Source: Shinella zoogloeoides (GTDB taxonomy: Bacteria; Pseudomonadota; Alphaproteobacteria; Rhizobiales; Rhizobiaceae). Taken from it: a stretch of 64,000 bases of DNA. A program made the position numbers and the translations under genes. The stretch covers positions 1,677,001 through 1,741,000 of the forward strand of contig NZ_CP131130.1 of the NCBI RefSeq assembly GCF_033705735.1, in the 5' to 3' direction. Every line of letters starts with the position of its first letter. The first letter of the stretch is position 1. The notes under the pieces were generated by a model, which worked only from the letters and a program-made list of their open reading frames with translations, had not been told where the DNA came from and did no database searches. Positions 8,568 to 15,979 of the stretch are shown here, piece by piece.

Positions 8568-8996
8568 TCAGCGCGAGATGACGATGCGGGTGTTCGAAAG
8601 CCCGCTGTTGTTCGCCAGCTGGAAGAACGTCGCAGCGTTCGAGGGATGCAGCCGCACGCAGCCGTGCGAGGCGGGGCGGCCGAGGCGTTTGGTGTCGAAG
8701 GTCGCATGCACCGCGTAGCCGCCGTTGAAGAAGATCGCATAGGGCATCGGCGCATTGTCGTACTTGCGCGAGCGGTGGTTGCGCGAGGCCCATTTCGCCT
8801 TCCACGCGCCCGTCGGCGTGCCGAAGCCCTTGCGGCCCGTCGAGACGCGCCAGCGGTGTTTCACGATACCGTTCTGAGTAACGATCATCGTCTGTGAAGA
8901 AAGGCTGACTTCCGCGACAAGGTTGGCGGAAAGTGCAGTCTCGGCCTGGAACAGGACCAGAAGGAATGCGACCGCGGTCGCAAGCAAGCCACGCAT
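8568..8996 (-). CDS. L,D-transpeptidase (YkuD family), secreted
   Basis: A 142-aa protein with a signal peptide (about residues 1-24, cleavage near TALSA) followed by one YkuD domain. The catalytic motif is complete: His97, then HGCVR with nucleophile Cys113. Such enzymes form 3-3 peptidoglycan cross-links or attach proteins to peptidoglycan in the periplasm. The start at 8996 follows GAGGGGAAATC on the minus strand. The upstream in-frame extension lacks coding character. There is no LysM or other targeting domain. Rhizobiaceae carry many paralogues, so the specific role is unknown. Confidence 0.9.
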   Translation of the reverse strand: MRGLLATAVAFLLVLFQAETALSANLVAEVSLSSQTMIVTQNGIVKHRWRVSTGRKGFGTPTGAWKAKWASRNHRSRKYDNAPMPYAIFFNGGYAVHATFDTKRLGRPASHGCVRLHPSNAATFFQLANNSGLSNTRIVISR

Positions 8997-9137
8997 GATT
9001 TCCCCTCTATTCGTTCGCGCATGACATCGGCGCCATGTTTGACAGCAAGACAGACTATAGACGTTCCAGCCTTCCACAATATTGACGGGGGTGGAGAAAA
9101 GAAAACGAAGTTAAGACGTAAAATTTTATCGTTGCGC

Positions 9138-10118
9138 CTATATGGAGGCCACAAGACCTGCCGCCAGCAGCACCGTGACGGCAAGAACGGCGCAGGCGGC
9201 TGAGAAGATACGCAGCGACAGATCGATGTCGGCGACCGTCGCGACGGTGCGGCCGGCGGCGTTCATCATCGGTTCGTCGACGCGCGCGCCGCCATAGATG
9301 CGCGGACCTGCAAGGCCGATGCCGAGCGCGCCGGCCATGGCCGCTTCCGGCCAGCCGGAATTCGGCGAGCGGTGCAGGCCGGCATCGCGCAGCGCCGTGC
9401 CGATGGCCGCGCGCGCCGCCCGCCGGCCCTGCGCCAGCCATGCGCCGGCGGCGATGAAGAGGATAGACAGGCGCGCGGCGGGCCAGTTGGCAAGGTCGTC
9501 GAGCCGGGCGGAGGCCCAGCCGAAATCGAGATATTTCTCGCTCCTGTGACCGATCATCGAATCGGCCGTGTTGAGCATCTTGTAGGCAAGGAGGCCCGGC
9601 AGGCCGAGAAGCGCATACCAGAGTGCCGGGGCGACGACGCCGTCGGAAAAATTCTCGGCAAGGCTCTCGATCCCGGCGCGGCAGACCGCCGGCTCGTCGA
9701 GCGTCGCCGGATCGCGGCCGACGATCATCGACACGGCCCGCCGCCCGCCTTCGAGGCCGTCGTCCTTGAGGCCGGTCGAGACGGCGCGGACATGGTCGTG
9801 AAGGCTCTTCTGCGCGAGGAAGACGGCGACGATGACCACCTCGACAACCGCGCCGACAACGCCGAGCGGCGCGAAAAGCCGGTGCAGGACGAAGCCGGCG
9901 AAAAGACTGGCCGCAAGCAGCACCGCAATGCCGGCAGCGCCGTTGAAACGCCGCGTCCCGGGCGAAAGGCGCTTGCCGTTGAAAAGCGCATCCATTGCCC
10001 CGATCGCCCGGCCGAACAGCACGACCGGATGCGGCACGCGCTGCCAGAGCCTGTCCGGATCGCCGACGAGGCGATCCAGCAGCAGCGCGAAGAACAGGAT
10101 CAGCAGCGTCTCCGTCAT
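9138..10118 (-). CDS. cobD: Adenosylcobinamide-phosphate synthase CobD/CbiB
   Basis: A 326-aa polytopic membrane protein of the CbiB family, which joins the aminopropanol arm to adenosylcobyric acid. Family hallmarks visible are DRLVGDP near the N-terminus, LAENFSDGVVAPALWY, AYKMLNTADSMIGH and HRSPNSGWPEAAMAGALG. The ATG at 10118 overlaps the cobC stop by four bases (ATGA). It is the last gene of the cobE-cobA-cobB-cobC-cobD run. Each upstream junction also overlaps, so the five genes are translationally coupled. Confidence 0.93.
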   Translation of the reverse strand: MTETLLILFFALLLDRLVGDPDRLWQRVPHPVVLFGRAIGAMDALFNGKRLSPGTRRFNGAAGIAVLLAASLFAGFVLHRLFAPLGVVGAVVEVVIVAVFLAQKSLHDHVRAVSTGLKDDGLEGGRRAVSMIVGRDPATLDEPAVCRAGIESLAENFSDGVVAPALWYALLGLPGLLAYKMLNTADSMIGHRSEKYLDFGWASARLDDLANWPAARLSILFIAAGAWLAQGRRAARAAIGTALRDAGLHRSPNSGWPEAAMAGALGIGLAGPRIYGGARVDEPMMNAAGRTVATVADIDLSLRIFSAACAVLAVTVLLAAGLVASI

Positions 10119-11125
10119 CGGCCCATCACATCCGCCAGCGCCGCGGCCAGCCGGCCGTCTCCCCTGGCGTCGGGGGAAAGGCCGAACCGCAGCCATCGCG
10201 GATTATAATCGAAAGGACGCACCAGCACATGATGGCGGCAAAGGCCTTCATGGATGGCCGCGGCGGCCGCATGGTCCACCAGCGAAAAGAGGCCCGTTCC
10301 ACCGGCAACAGCGAGGCCGGCAGCCGCCAGCACCGCGTCGAGCGCGGCCTTACGCTCGTCGATGGCGCGGCGGATGGCGGACGTGTCGGAGGCCATGAGA
10401 GTGGTCGCGATCGTCAGCGCCGGGCCGGAGACGGCCCAGGGGCCGAGCCCGTCCTCGATGCGGTCGAGCACCGCCGCCTCGCCAATGGCGAAGCCGAGGC
10501 GAAGACCGGCAAGGCCGAAGAACTTTCCGAAGGAGCGGAAGACGAGAAGGCCCGGCCTGTCGTCGCCGGCAAGCGGCGCGATGCAACCTTCCGGGCGCAT
10601 GTCGCCGAAGGCCTCGTCGACGACGAGCAGGCCGCCATTCGCGGCGACGCGCGCATGGAGCGACAGCAGCGCGTCGCGCGGGAAAAGCCGGCCGTCGGGA
10701 TTGTTCGGATTGACGACGATGACGAGACCGTGCGCTTCCGTCACCGCATCGAGGCTTGCAATCCGGTCCACCGCCACGCCGGCATTGGCGAGCACGCGGG
10801 CATATTCGCCATAGGTGGGGGAAAGCACAGCGGCGCGGCGGCCGGGCGAAACGAGGCGCGGCAGGAGCTGGATGGCTGACTGCGTACCGGGCACGGGAAG
10901 CGGAAGGGCTTGCGGCGTCGCATAATAACGCTGCGCGGAGATGCGGGCGGCATCCTGGCGGTGGCGATCCGGCAGGCGGTGCCAGGCGGCGATGTCCACC
11001 TCGGGAACGGCGACGGGATGGGGGTTGATGCCGGTCGAGAGGTCGAGCCAGTCCTCGGGCCTTCCGCCGTAGCGGGCGGCGGCGGCGGCGATGCCGCCGC
11101 CGTGGACGATACGCGGCGCGCTCAT
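10115..11125 (-). CDS. cobC: Threonine-phosphate decarboxylase-like aminotransferase CobC
   Basis: A 336-aa fold-type I PLP enzyme. The PLP lysine is Lys201 in RSFGKFFGLAGLRLG; VVNPNNPDG and VVDEAFGD are the other cofactor-site motifs. In cobalamin synthesis it supplies the aminopropanol moiety used by CobD, the next gene. Its ATG overlaps the cobB stop (ATGA at 11122-11125). The length is typical of alphaproteobacterial CobC. Confidence 0.92.
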   Translation of the reverse strand: MSAPRIVHGGGIAAAAARYGGRPEDWLDLSTGINPHPVAVPEVDIAAWHRLPDRHRQDAARISAQRYYATPQALPLPVPGTQSAIQLLPRLVSPGRRAAVLSPTYGEYARVLANAGVAVDRIASLDAVTEAHGLVIVVNPNNPDGRLFPRDALLSLHARVAANGGLLVVDEAFGDMRPEGCIAPLAGDDRPGLLVFRSFGKFFGLAGLRLGFAIGEAAVLDRIEDGLGPWAVSGPALTIATTLMASDTSAIRRAIDERKAALDAVLAAAGLAVAGGTGLFSLVDHAAAAAIHEGLCRHHVLVRPFDYNPRWLRFGLSPDARGDGRLAAALADVMGR

Positions 11126-12429
11126 GCGGCCTCCGGTGCAAGGTCGATCAGGTGCATGTAGGAGCCGCTGACGGCATCCCGGCGAAGCCCGGCCATGCCG
11201 AGATCCTCGCCGACGGCATCCGTGACGGCGAAGAGCCGTTCCGCCTCCCCCTCATGCACGAGAGTCGAATAATGGAACTCGTGCGCCGTCATCGGCGCGG
11301 CAAAGCCGGAACCCGCCAGCGGCGTGACGCGGCGATAGCCGAGATGGCGGCGACGCTCGGCGAAGCTGGTGACGAGCGGCAGCAGGCCGAGCATGGCATG
11401 GCGCACTCCCGCCGCATCGACCAGCCCCTCCCCGAGTGTCATGTAGCCTCCGCATTCGCCATAGATGCGCGCGCCACGGCGCGCGGCCTCCAGCATGCCC
11501 TGACGGAAACGGCCGGCAACGGCAAGCGTCCCGGCATGCAGTTCCGGATAACCTCCGGGCAGGTAGACCGCATCGGCATCGGCCGCGGGCGCCTCGTCGG
11601 CAAGCGGCGAAAAGAACGAAAGGCTCGCCCCCGCCATGCGCCAGCCGAGCAGCAGGTGCTGGTAGGTGAAGGCAAAGGCCCGGTCCTCGGCAATCGCGAT
11701 GCGCTGGCCGAGCGGCGGAAGGTGCAGGACGGCAGAAGGCGGCGGCGAAGCGGCGTGGCCTGCAGCAAGGGCGGCAAGACGGTCGAGATCGCAGTCACGG
11801 GCCACCACGCCGGCGGCATGGGTGATGAAGGCTTCCAGCGCCTCATGCTCCCCCGCCTGGACGAGGCCGAGATGCCGCTCCGGCAGGGCAAGCGCCGGGT
11901 CGCTGCGCAGCACGCCGAAAATCGCGATGCCGGCGGTTTCCAGCGCCGCGCGCAGCATCGCCTCGTGCCGGGCGCTGCCGACCTTGTTGAGGATGACGCC
12001 GGCGACATGCACATCGCCGCGATGATCCCTGTATCCCCTCGCGAGCGCCGCGACGGACTGCGACATGCGGCTGCAATCGATGACGAGCACCACCGGCAGG
12101 TCAAGCGTTGCGGCCAGATCGGCCGGCGCGCCCGTGCCGTCGGCCGCCCCGTCGAAGAGGCCCATCATCGCCTCGACGAGCAGAAAATCCCCCCCGCCCG
12201 CCTGATGGGCGGCATTGGCGCGGACGAGGTCCGGGCGCATGGCCCAGGGATCGTAGTTGAAGCAGGGGTTTCCGCTCGCCGCGGCATGGAAGGCCGGGTC
12301 GATATAATCCGGCCCCGCCTTGCCGGAAACGAGGCGGAGGCCGGCATCGGCCAGCGCGCGGGCAAGGCCGAGCGTCACCGTCGTCTTGCCGGAACCGGAG
12401 GCGGGGGCGGCAATGAGCAGTCCGCTCAT
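11122..12429 (-). CDS. cobB: Cobyrinate / hydrogenobyrinate a,c-diamide synthase CobB
   Basis: A 435-aa glutamine-dependent amidotransferase. The N-terminal dethiobiotin-synthetase-like half has a P-loop (APASGSGKTTV). The C-terminal half is a CobB/CobQ-type class I glutaminase with the nucleophile Cys in YGECGGYMTL. It amidates side chains a and c of the corrin ring. The open frame continues far upstream, but that part overlaps cobA in another frame; the ATG at 12429, overlapping the cobA stop as ATGA, is the genuine start and fits the family N-terminus (MSGLLIAAPASGSGKT). Confidence 0.93.
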   Translation of the reverse strand: MSGLLIAAPASGSGKTTVTLGLARALADAGLRLVSGKAGPDYIDPAFHAAASGNPCFNYDPWAMRPDLVRANAAHQAGGGDFLLVEAMMGLFDGAADGTGAPADLAATLDLPVVLVIDCSRMSQSVAALARGYRDHRGDVHVAGVILNKVGSARHEAMLRAALETAGIAIFGVLRSDPALALPERHLGLVQAGEHEALEAFITHAAGVVARDCDLDRLAALAAGHAASPPPSAVLHLPPLGQRIAIAEDRAFAFTYQHLLLGWRMAGASLSFFSPLADEAPAADADAVYLPGGYPELHAGTLAVAGRFRQGMLEAARRGARIYGECGGYMTLGEGLVDAAGVRHAMLGLLPLVTSFAERRRHLGYRRVTPLAGSGFAAPMTAHEFHYSTLVHEGEAERLFAVTDAVGEDLGMAGLRRDAVSGSYMHLIDLAPEAA

Positions 12430-13268
12430 GCCGGATCCTTCCTTTCGCGCGAGCCGAAGGGGTCGGGCGCGAGCCTGCGGCCGGCAGTCAGCGCGCCGAT
12501 CCAGTCGAGCGAGGAGCGAAGGCGCACGACCTCGCCCACCACTACGATGGCGGGCGGCTCGATGCCGGCGGCGGCGACATCCGCCTCCGCGCGGGCGAGC
12601 GTCGTCTCCAGCACTGCCTGCTCGCTCGTCGCCGCATTGCAGACGAAGGCGACCGGCTCGTCCGGCGAGCGCCCGCCGGCGACGAGATTGGCGGCGATCT
12701 GGCCGATATGCTTCATCGCCATGTACATGACGATGACGGGAGACCCCTTGGCGATGCCCTCCCAATTGATACGATCCGGCACGAGCCCGGAGGAATCGTG
12801 CCCCGTGAGGAAGGTGACGGCATGGTTGACCTCGCGGTGCGTCACCGGAATGCCGGCATAGGCAAGCCCGCCGATACCCGCCGTGATGCCCGGCACGATG
12901 CGGAAGGGAATACCGTGCTCGACCAGCGTCAGCGCCTCCTCCCCGCCGCGCCCGAAGACGAAGGGATCGCCGCCCTTCAGCCGCAGCACGCGATGGCCGG
13001 CGCGGGCGAGCTCGACGAGCCGCAGCGAAATGTCCCGCTGCCTGTGTGAGGGCTTGCCGCCGCGCTTTCCGGCAAATTCCAGCACGGCGCCGGGACGCGC
13101 CAGCGACAGGCACTCGGCATTGACCAGCGCATCATGCACGACGACATCGGCCTGCTGCAGCGCATTGGCGGCATGGAGCGTCAGGAGGCCCGGATCGCCG
13201 GGCCCCGCGCCGACGAGCCAGACGGTGCCTCTTTCCATCGGCGGGAGGGCGGAGAACAGGGCGTGCAT
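12426..13268 (-). CDS. cobA: Uroporphyrinogen-III C-methyltransferase CobA (SUMT)
   Basis: A 280-aa single-domain tetrapyrrole methyltransferase with no CysG-type fused domains. Family motifs are VWLVGAGPGDPGLLT, LKGGDPFVFGRGGEE and VPGITAGIGGLAYAGIPVTHR. It methylates uroporphyrinogen III at C2 and C7 to precorrin-2, the entry to the corrin pathway. It overlaps cobE by one base (TGATG) and cobB by four. The C-terminal 30 residues are basic and not conserved. Confidence 0.94.
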   Translation of the reverse strand: MHALFSALPPMERGTVWLVGAGPGDPGLLTLHAANALQQADVVVHDALVNAECLSLARPGAVLEFAGKRGGKPSHRQRDISLRLVELARAGHRVLRLKGGDPFVFGRGGEEALTLVEHGIPFRIVPGITAGIGGLAYAGIPVTHREVNHAVTFLTGHDSSGLVPDRINWEGIAKGSPVIVMYMAMKHIGQIAANLVAGGRSPDEPVAFVCNAATSEQAVLETTLARAEADVAAAGIEPPAIVVVGEVVRLRSSLDWIGALTAGRRLAPDPFGSRERKDPA

Positions 13269-13744
13269 CAGATGTGCTCCCGGCTTGAATCGAAATGCGA
13301 GGACATGGAATCGCCTTGCGAGGAAACGGCGGCAAGGGCTTGAAAGGATTCAGCCACCGCTGCCGTGGCATGGGCGGATTTCGTCTTCTCCACGACCAGC
13401 CGCCCGCCCGCACCTGCCTGCGCCAGCGCCGCCGCCTCGGCAACGCCGTGGCAGCCCGCATGGGCGAAGACGAGGTCAGACGGATTGGCAAGCCGCGGCG
13501 TTTCGGTTTCGAGGCGTGCGGCGGAGAAGGTCACGAGCGGCACGGAGAAGTGCCGCGCGACGGCCTGCATGGCCGGCTCCTCGGCGCGCATGTCCAGCGT
13601 CGCGACGAAGGCGACATCCTCCGGGCGGGTCACGATGGAAATGGCGAGATCGACGAGTTCGCCCGGCGGCGTTCCGCGCTCGCAGCCAAGGCCGAGAACG
13701 AGCGGTCGTCGTCCGGTGTCGGGTGATGGGGCCTCGGCGCTCAT
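13268..13744 (-). CDS. cobE: Cobalamin biosynthesis protein CobE (CbiG C-terminal type)
   Basis: A 158-aa protein of the CobE/GbiG family. The N-terminal LVLGLGCERGTPPGEL motif and the central FSAARLETETPRLANPSD stretch match the CbiG C-terminal domain. The biochemical role of CobE in the aerobic route is not settled; the Pseudomonas denitrificans cob work showed it is needed. It is the first gene of the coupled run to cobD. The 244 bp upstream, shared with a divergent transporter, must carry the promoter; no cobalamin riboswitch features were found there. Confidence 0.87.
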   Translation of the reverse strand: MSAEAPSPDTGRRPLVLGLGCERGTPPGELVDLAISIVTRPEDVAFVATLDMRAEEPAMQAVARHFSVPLVTFSAARLETETPRLANPSDLVFAHAGCHGVAEAAALAQAGAGGRLVVEKTKSAHATAAVAESFQALAAVSSQGDSMSSHFDSSREHI

Positions 13745-13988
13745 GGCGGTCTCTTGCTAAATTCCACGCGAAAGAGCCCGGCCTTGCCGTTTCCGACAGC
13801 TCCGGATGAAGCCCCTCTGGGTCAGCCGCACCGGACACCGCTCGGCCCGCTCGGGGCACCGTCGCGTCTCCTTAGTATCGAAGGGCGAAAGGCCGGTCAA
13901 ACCGGATCGGCGGATCGCCGGCAGGCTTTGCTTTTGTCATGCAGTCTGACAGAAGAACGGCAGACCCCTCGTTTTCCCGAGTCCCGCC

Positions 13989-14774
13989 GTGGCCGATATC
14001 GCCCTCCACCTTCTCGTCTTCCTGTTCTTCGCCGCCTTCCTCGCCGGCTTCATCGATTCGATTGCCGGCGGCGGCGGCATGATCACCATTCCAGCCATGC
14101 TGCTCGCCGGCATTCCGCCGCTGGAAACGCTCGGTACCAACAAGTTGCAATCGCTCTTCGGCTCGGGATCGGCGACGCTCGCCTATGCGCGCGCCGGCCA
14201 TGTGCGGCTCACGGAGCAATTGCCGATGGCCGCGCTCTCGGCGTTCGGCGCGGTTTTCGGCGCCCTCCTGGCGACGGTGGTTCCGGGCGACGTGCTGAAG
14301 GCGATCCTGCCCTTCCTGCTGGTGGCCATCGCCGTCTACTTCGGGCTGAAGCCGAATATCGGCGACGTGGACAAGCACCGGCGCATGAGCGTCTTCCTCT
14401 TCACCGTCACCATCGTGCCGGCGATCGGCTTTTATGACGGCGTCTTCGGCCCGGGCACCGGCTCGTTCTTCATGCTGGCCTTCGTGACACTCGCCGGCTT
14501 CGGCGTCCTCAAGGCGACGGCGCATACGAAGCTCCTGAACTTCGGCTCCAATGTCGGCGCCTTCGCCGTGTTCCTGCTCTACGGCGTCGTGCTGTGGAAG
14601 GTCGGCCTCGTCATGGGCGCCGGCCAGTTCCTCGGCGCGCAGGCGGGCTCGCGCGTGGCGATGAAGAGCGGCGCGAAGATCATCAAGCCGCTTCTCGTCG
14701 TCACCTCCATCGCGCTCGCCATCCGCCTGATGGCCGATCCGAGCCATCCGCTGCGGGTGTGGCTCGGCTGGTAG
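13989..14774 (+). CDS. TSUP family (TauE/SafE) membrane transporter
   Basis: A 261-aa protein with about eight hydrophobic helices. The TSUP hallmark glycine-rich segments are repeated: FIDSIAGGGGMITIPAMLL near the N-terminus and FYDGVFGPGTGSFFMLAF in the second half. The family exports or imports anions such as sulphite, sulphonates and sulphoacetate; the substrate cannot be read from sequence. The start is GTG at 13989 without an obvious Shine-Dalgarno, chosen because the family N-terminus begins here. It is divergent from cobE and followed by a palindromic mosaic repeat. Confidence 0.85.
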   Translation: MADIALHLLVFLFFAAFLAGFIDSIAGGGGMITIPAMLLAGIPPLETLGTNKLQSLFGSGSATLAYARAGHVRLTEQLPMAALSAFGAVFGALLATVVPGDVLKAILPFLLVAIAVYFGLKPNIGDVDKHRRMSVFLFTVTIVPAIGFYDGVFGPGTGSFFMLAFVTLAGFGVLKATAHTKLLNFGSNVGAFAVFLLYGVVLWKVGLVMGAGQFLGAQAGSRVAMKSGAKIIKPLLVVTSIALAIRLMADPSHPLRVWLGW

Positions 14775-14783
14775 GCCGCACGG

Positions 14784-14937
14784 CCCCTCACCTGCCTGCC
14801 GGCATCCTCTCCCCGCAAGCGGGGCGAGGAGCGCTGGGCTCATCGTTTTCCTCCACTTGATCGTAAGGAGGAAAACGGTGCAGCATATCCCCTTCTCCCC
14901 GCCTGCGGGGAGAAGGTCCCGGCAGGGGGATGAGGGG
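14784..14937. repeat. Compound palindromic intergenic repeat element
   Basis: Two outer arms of about 49 nt (14784-14829 and 14889-14937) are imperfect inverted copies of each other. Each contains its own hairpin (CTCCCCGC ... GCGGGG). Between them lies an inner dyad, CGTTTTCCTCC at 14844-14854 with its complement at 14867-14877. The element fills the space between the TSUP gene and the cobO stop and is the same class as those at 34114-34278 and inside cobN. Confidence 0.8.
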
Positions 14938-14949
14938 CAAGACCGTCCC

Positions 14950-15591
14950 TCAGTACTCCACGCCCTGCTGCGCCTTGATGCCCGAGCGGAACGGGTGCTT
15001 CAGGAGCTCCATCTCGGTGGCAAGATCGGCGATCTCGATCAGTTCTTCCTTGGCGTTGCGGCCCGTCAGCACGACATGGGTCATGTAGGGCTTCTCGGTC
15101 TTCAGGAAGTCGACGACCTCCCTGATATCGATATAATCGTAGCGCAGCGCGATGTTGATCTCGTCGAGCAGCACCATGGAATTGCGCTCGTCGCGAATGA
15201 GTTCCTTGGCCTTTTCCCACGCCTTCTGCGCCATCGCCACGTCGCGGGCGCGGTCCTGCGTTTCCCAGGTGAAGCCCTCGCCGAGCGTGAAGAACTGGCA
15301 GAGATCGGCAAAATGCGCCTCGATCAGGTCGCGCTCGCCCGTCACCATCGCGCCCTTGATGAACTGCACGACGGCGCAGGGCTTCCCGTGGGCGATGTGA
15401 CGGAAGATCATGCCGAAGCCGGCGGTCGACTTGCCCTTGCCCTTGCCGGTATGGACGATGACGAGGCCCTTCTCGTCCGTCTTGGTCGCCATGATCTTCT
15501 CACGCGCCTGCTTCTTCTTCGCCATCTTCTCCGAATGGCGGGCAAGCTCGGCTTCGCTCATGCCGGCGGTTTCGTCGTGGTTGTCTGTCAT
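14950..15591 (-). CDS. cobO: Cob(I)yrinic acid a,c-diamide adenosyltransferase CobO
   Basis: A 213-aa CobO/BtuR-type corrinoid adenosyltransferase. The P-loop is HTGKGKGKST (residues 48-57). Further family motifs are VQFIKGAMVTGER, VLLDEINIALRYDYI and HVVLTGRNA. It transfers the 5'-deoxyadenosyl group from ATP to the cobalt of the corrinoid. The ATG at 15591 is one base from the stop of the upstream GFA gene; an upstream in-frame extension overlaps that gene and is not used. It is the last gene of the riboswitch-cobP-cobW-cobN-GFA-cobO run. Confidence 0.95.
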   Translation of the reverse strand: MTDNHDETAGMSEAELARHSEKMAKKKQAREKIMATKTDEKGLVIVHTGKGKGKSTAGFGMIFRHIAHGKPCAVVQFIKGAMVTGERDLIEAHFADLCQFFTLGEGFTWETQDRARDVAMAQKAWEKAKELIRDERNSMVLLDEINIALRYDYIDIREVVDFLKTEKPYMTHVVLTGRNAKEELIEIADLATEMELLKHPFRSGIKAQQGVEY

Positions 15592-15592
15592 G

Positions 15593-15979
15593 TCAGCCTT
15601 CCCGTTTCGGCAGGTCGTCCTGGCAATGCAGCCAGGAAACCCGCTCGTTCCAAAACCCGTGCTGGGTGATTTCGACGCCCGCCGCATCGTCCAGCGAGGC
15701 GACGTAGAGATCGACGATGCCGGGCCGCTTCTCGCTCTCGTAGCTCATCGGCGAGCCGCAATTGCCGCAGAAGCCGCGCCGCACACCGGGCGAGGATGCG
15801 TAGTGCCGCAGCGTCCCGCCCTTGAACGCGACATCGCCCGCCGCCACGCAAAAGAAGGTCGTGACCGGCGAGGACGTGGCGCGCCGGCAACTCTCGCAAT
15901 GGCAATGGCCCGTGCTGACGATATCGCCGGAAACGGAAAACGTCAGCGAACGGCAAAGGCAGCGGCCGGCAAGGTTCAT
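15593..15979 (-). CDS. GFA/CENP-V-domain zinc protein
   Basis: A 128-aa single GFA (glutathione-dependent formaldehyde-activating) domain. Zinc ligands are visible as GRCLC at the N-terminus, HCHCESCRR near residue 26, and FCGNCGSPM near residue 71. The start is ATG at 15979 or GTG at 15982; both are served by GAGGAGG upstream, and both overlap the cobN stop. The family binds zinc and sometimes glutathione adducts, but most members are uncharacterised. Position between cobN and cobO makes it co-transcribed with cobalamin genes, yet no role there is known. Confidence 0.85.
   Translation of the reverse strand: MNLAGRCLCRSLTFSVSGDIVSTGHCHCESCRRATSSPVTTFFCVAAGDVAFKGGTLRHYASSPGVRRGFCGNCGSPMSYESEKRPGIVDLYVASLDDAAGVEITQHGFWNERVSWLHCQDDLPKREG

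Noticed and set aside
13745..13988. Possible second cobalamin riboswitch before cobE
   Set aside because: None of the conserved boxes (GCCACTG, GGGAAGG, AGCCAGGAGACC) occur there on either strand.
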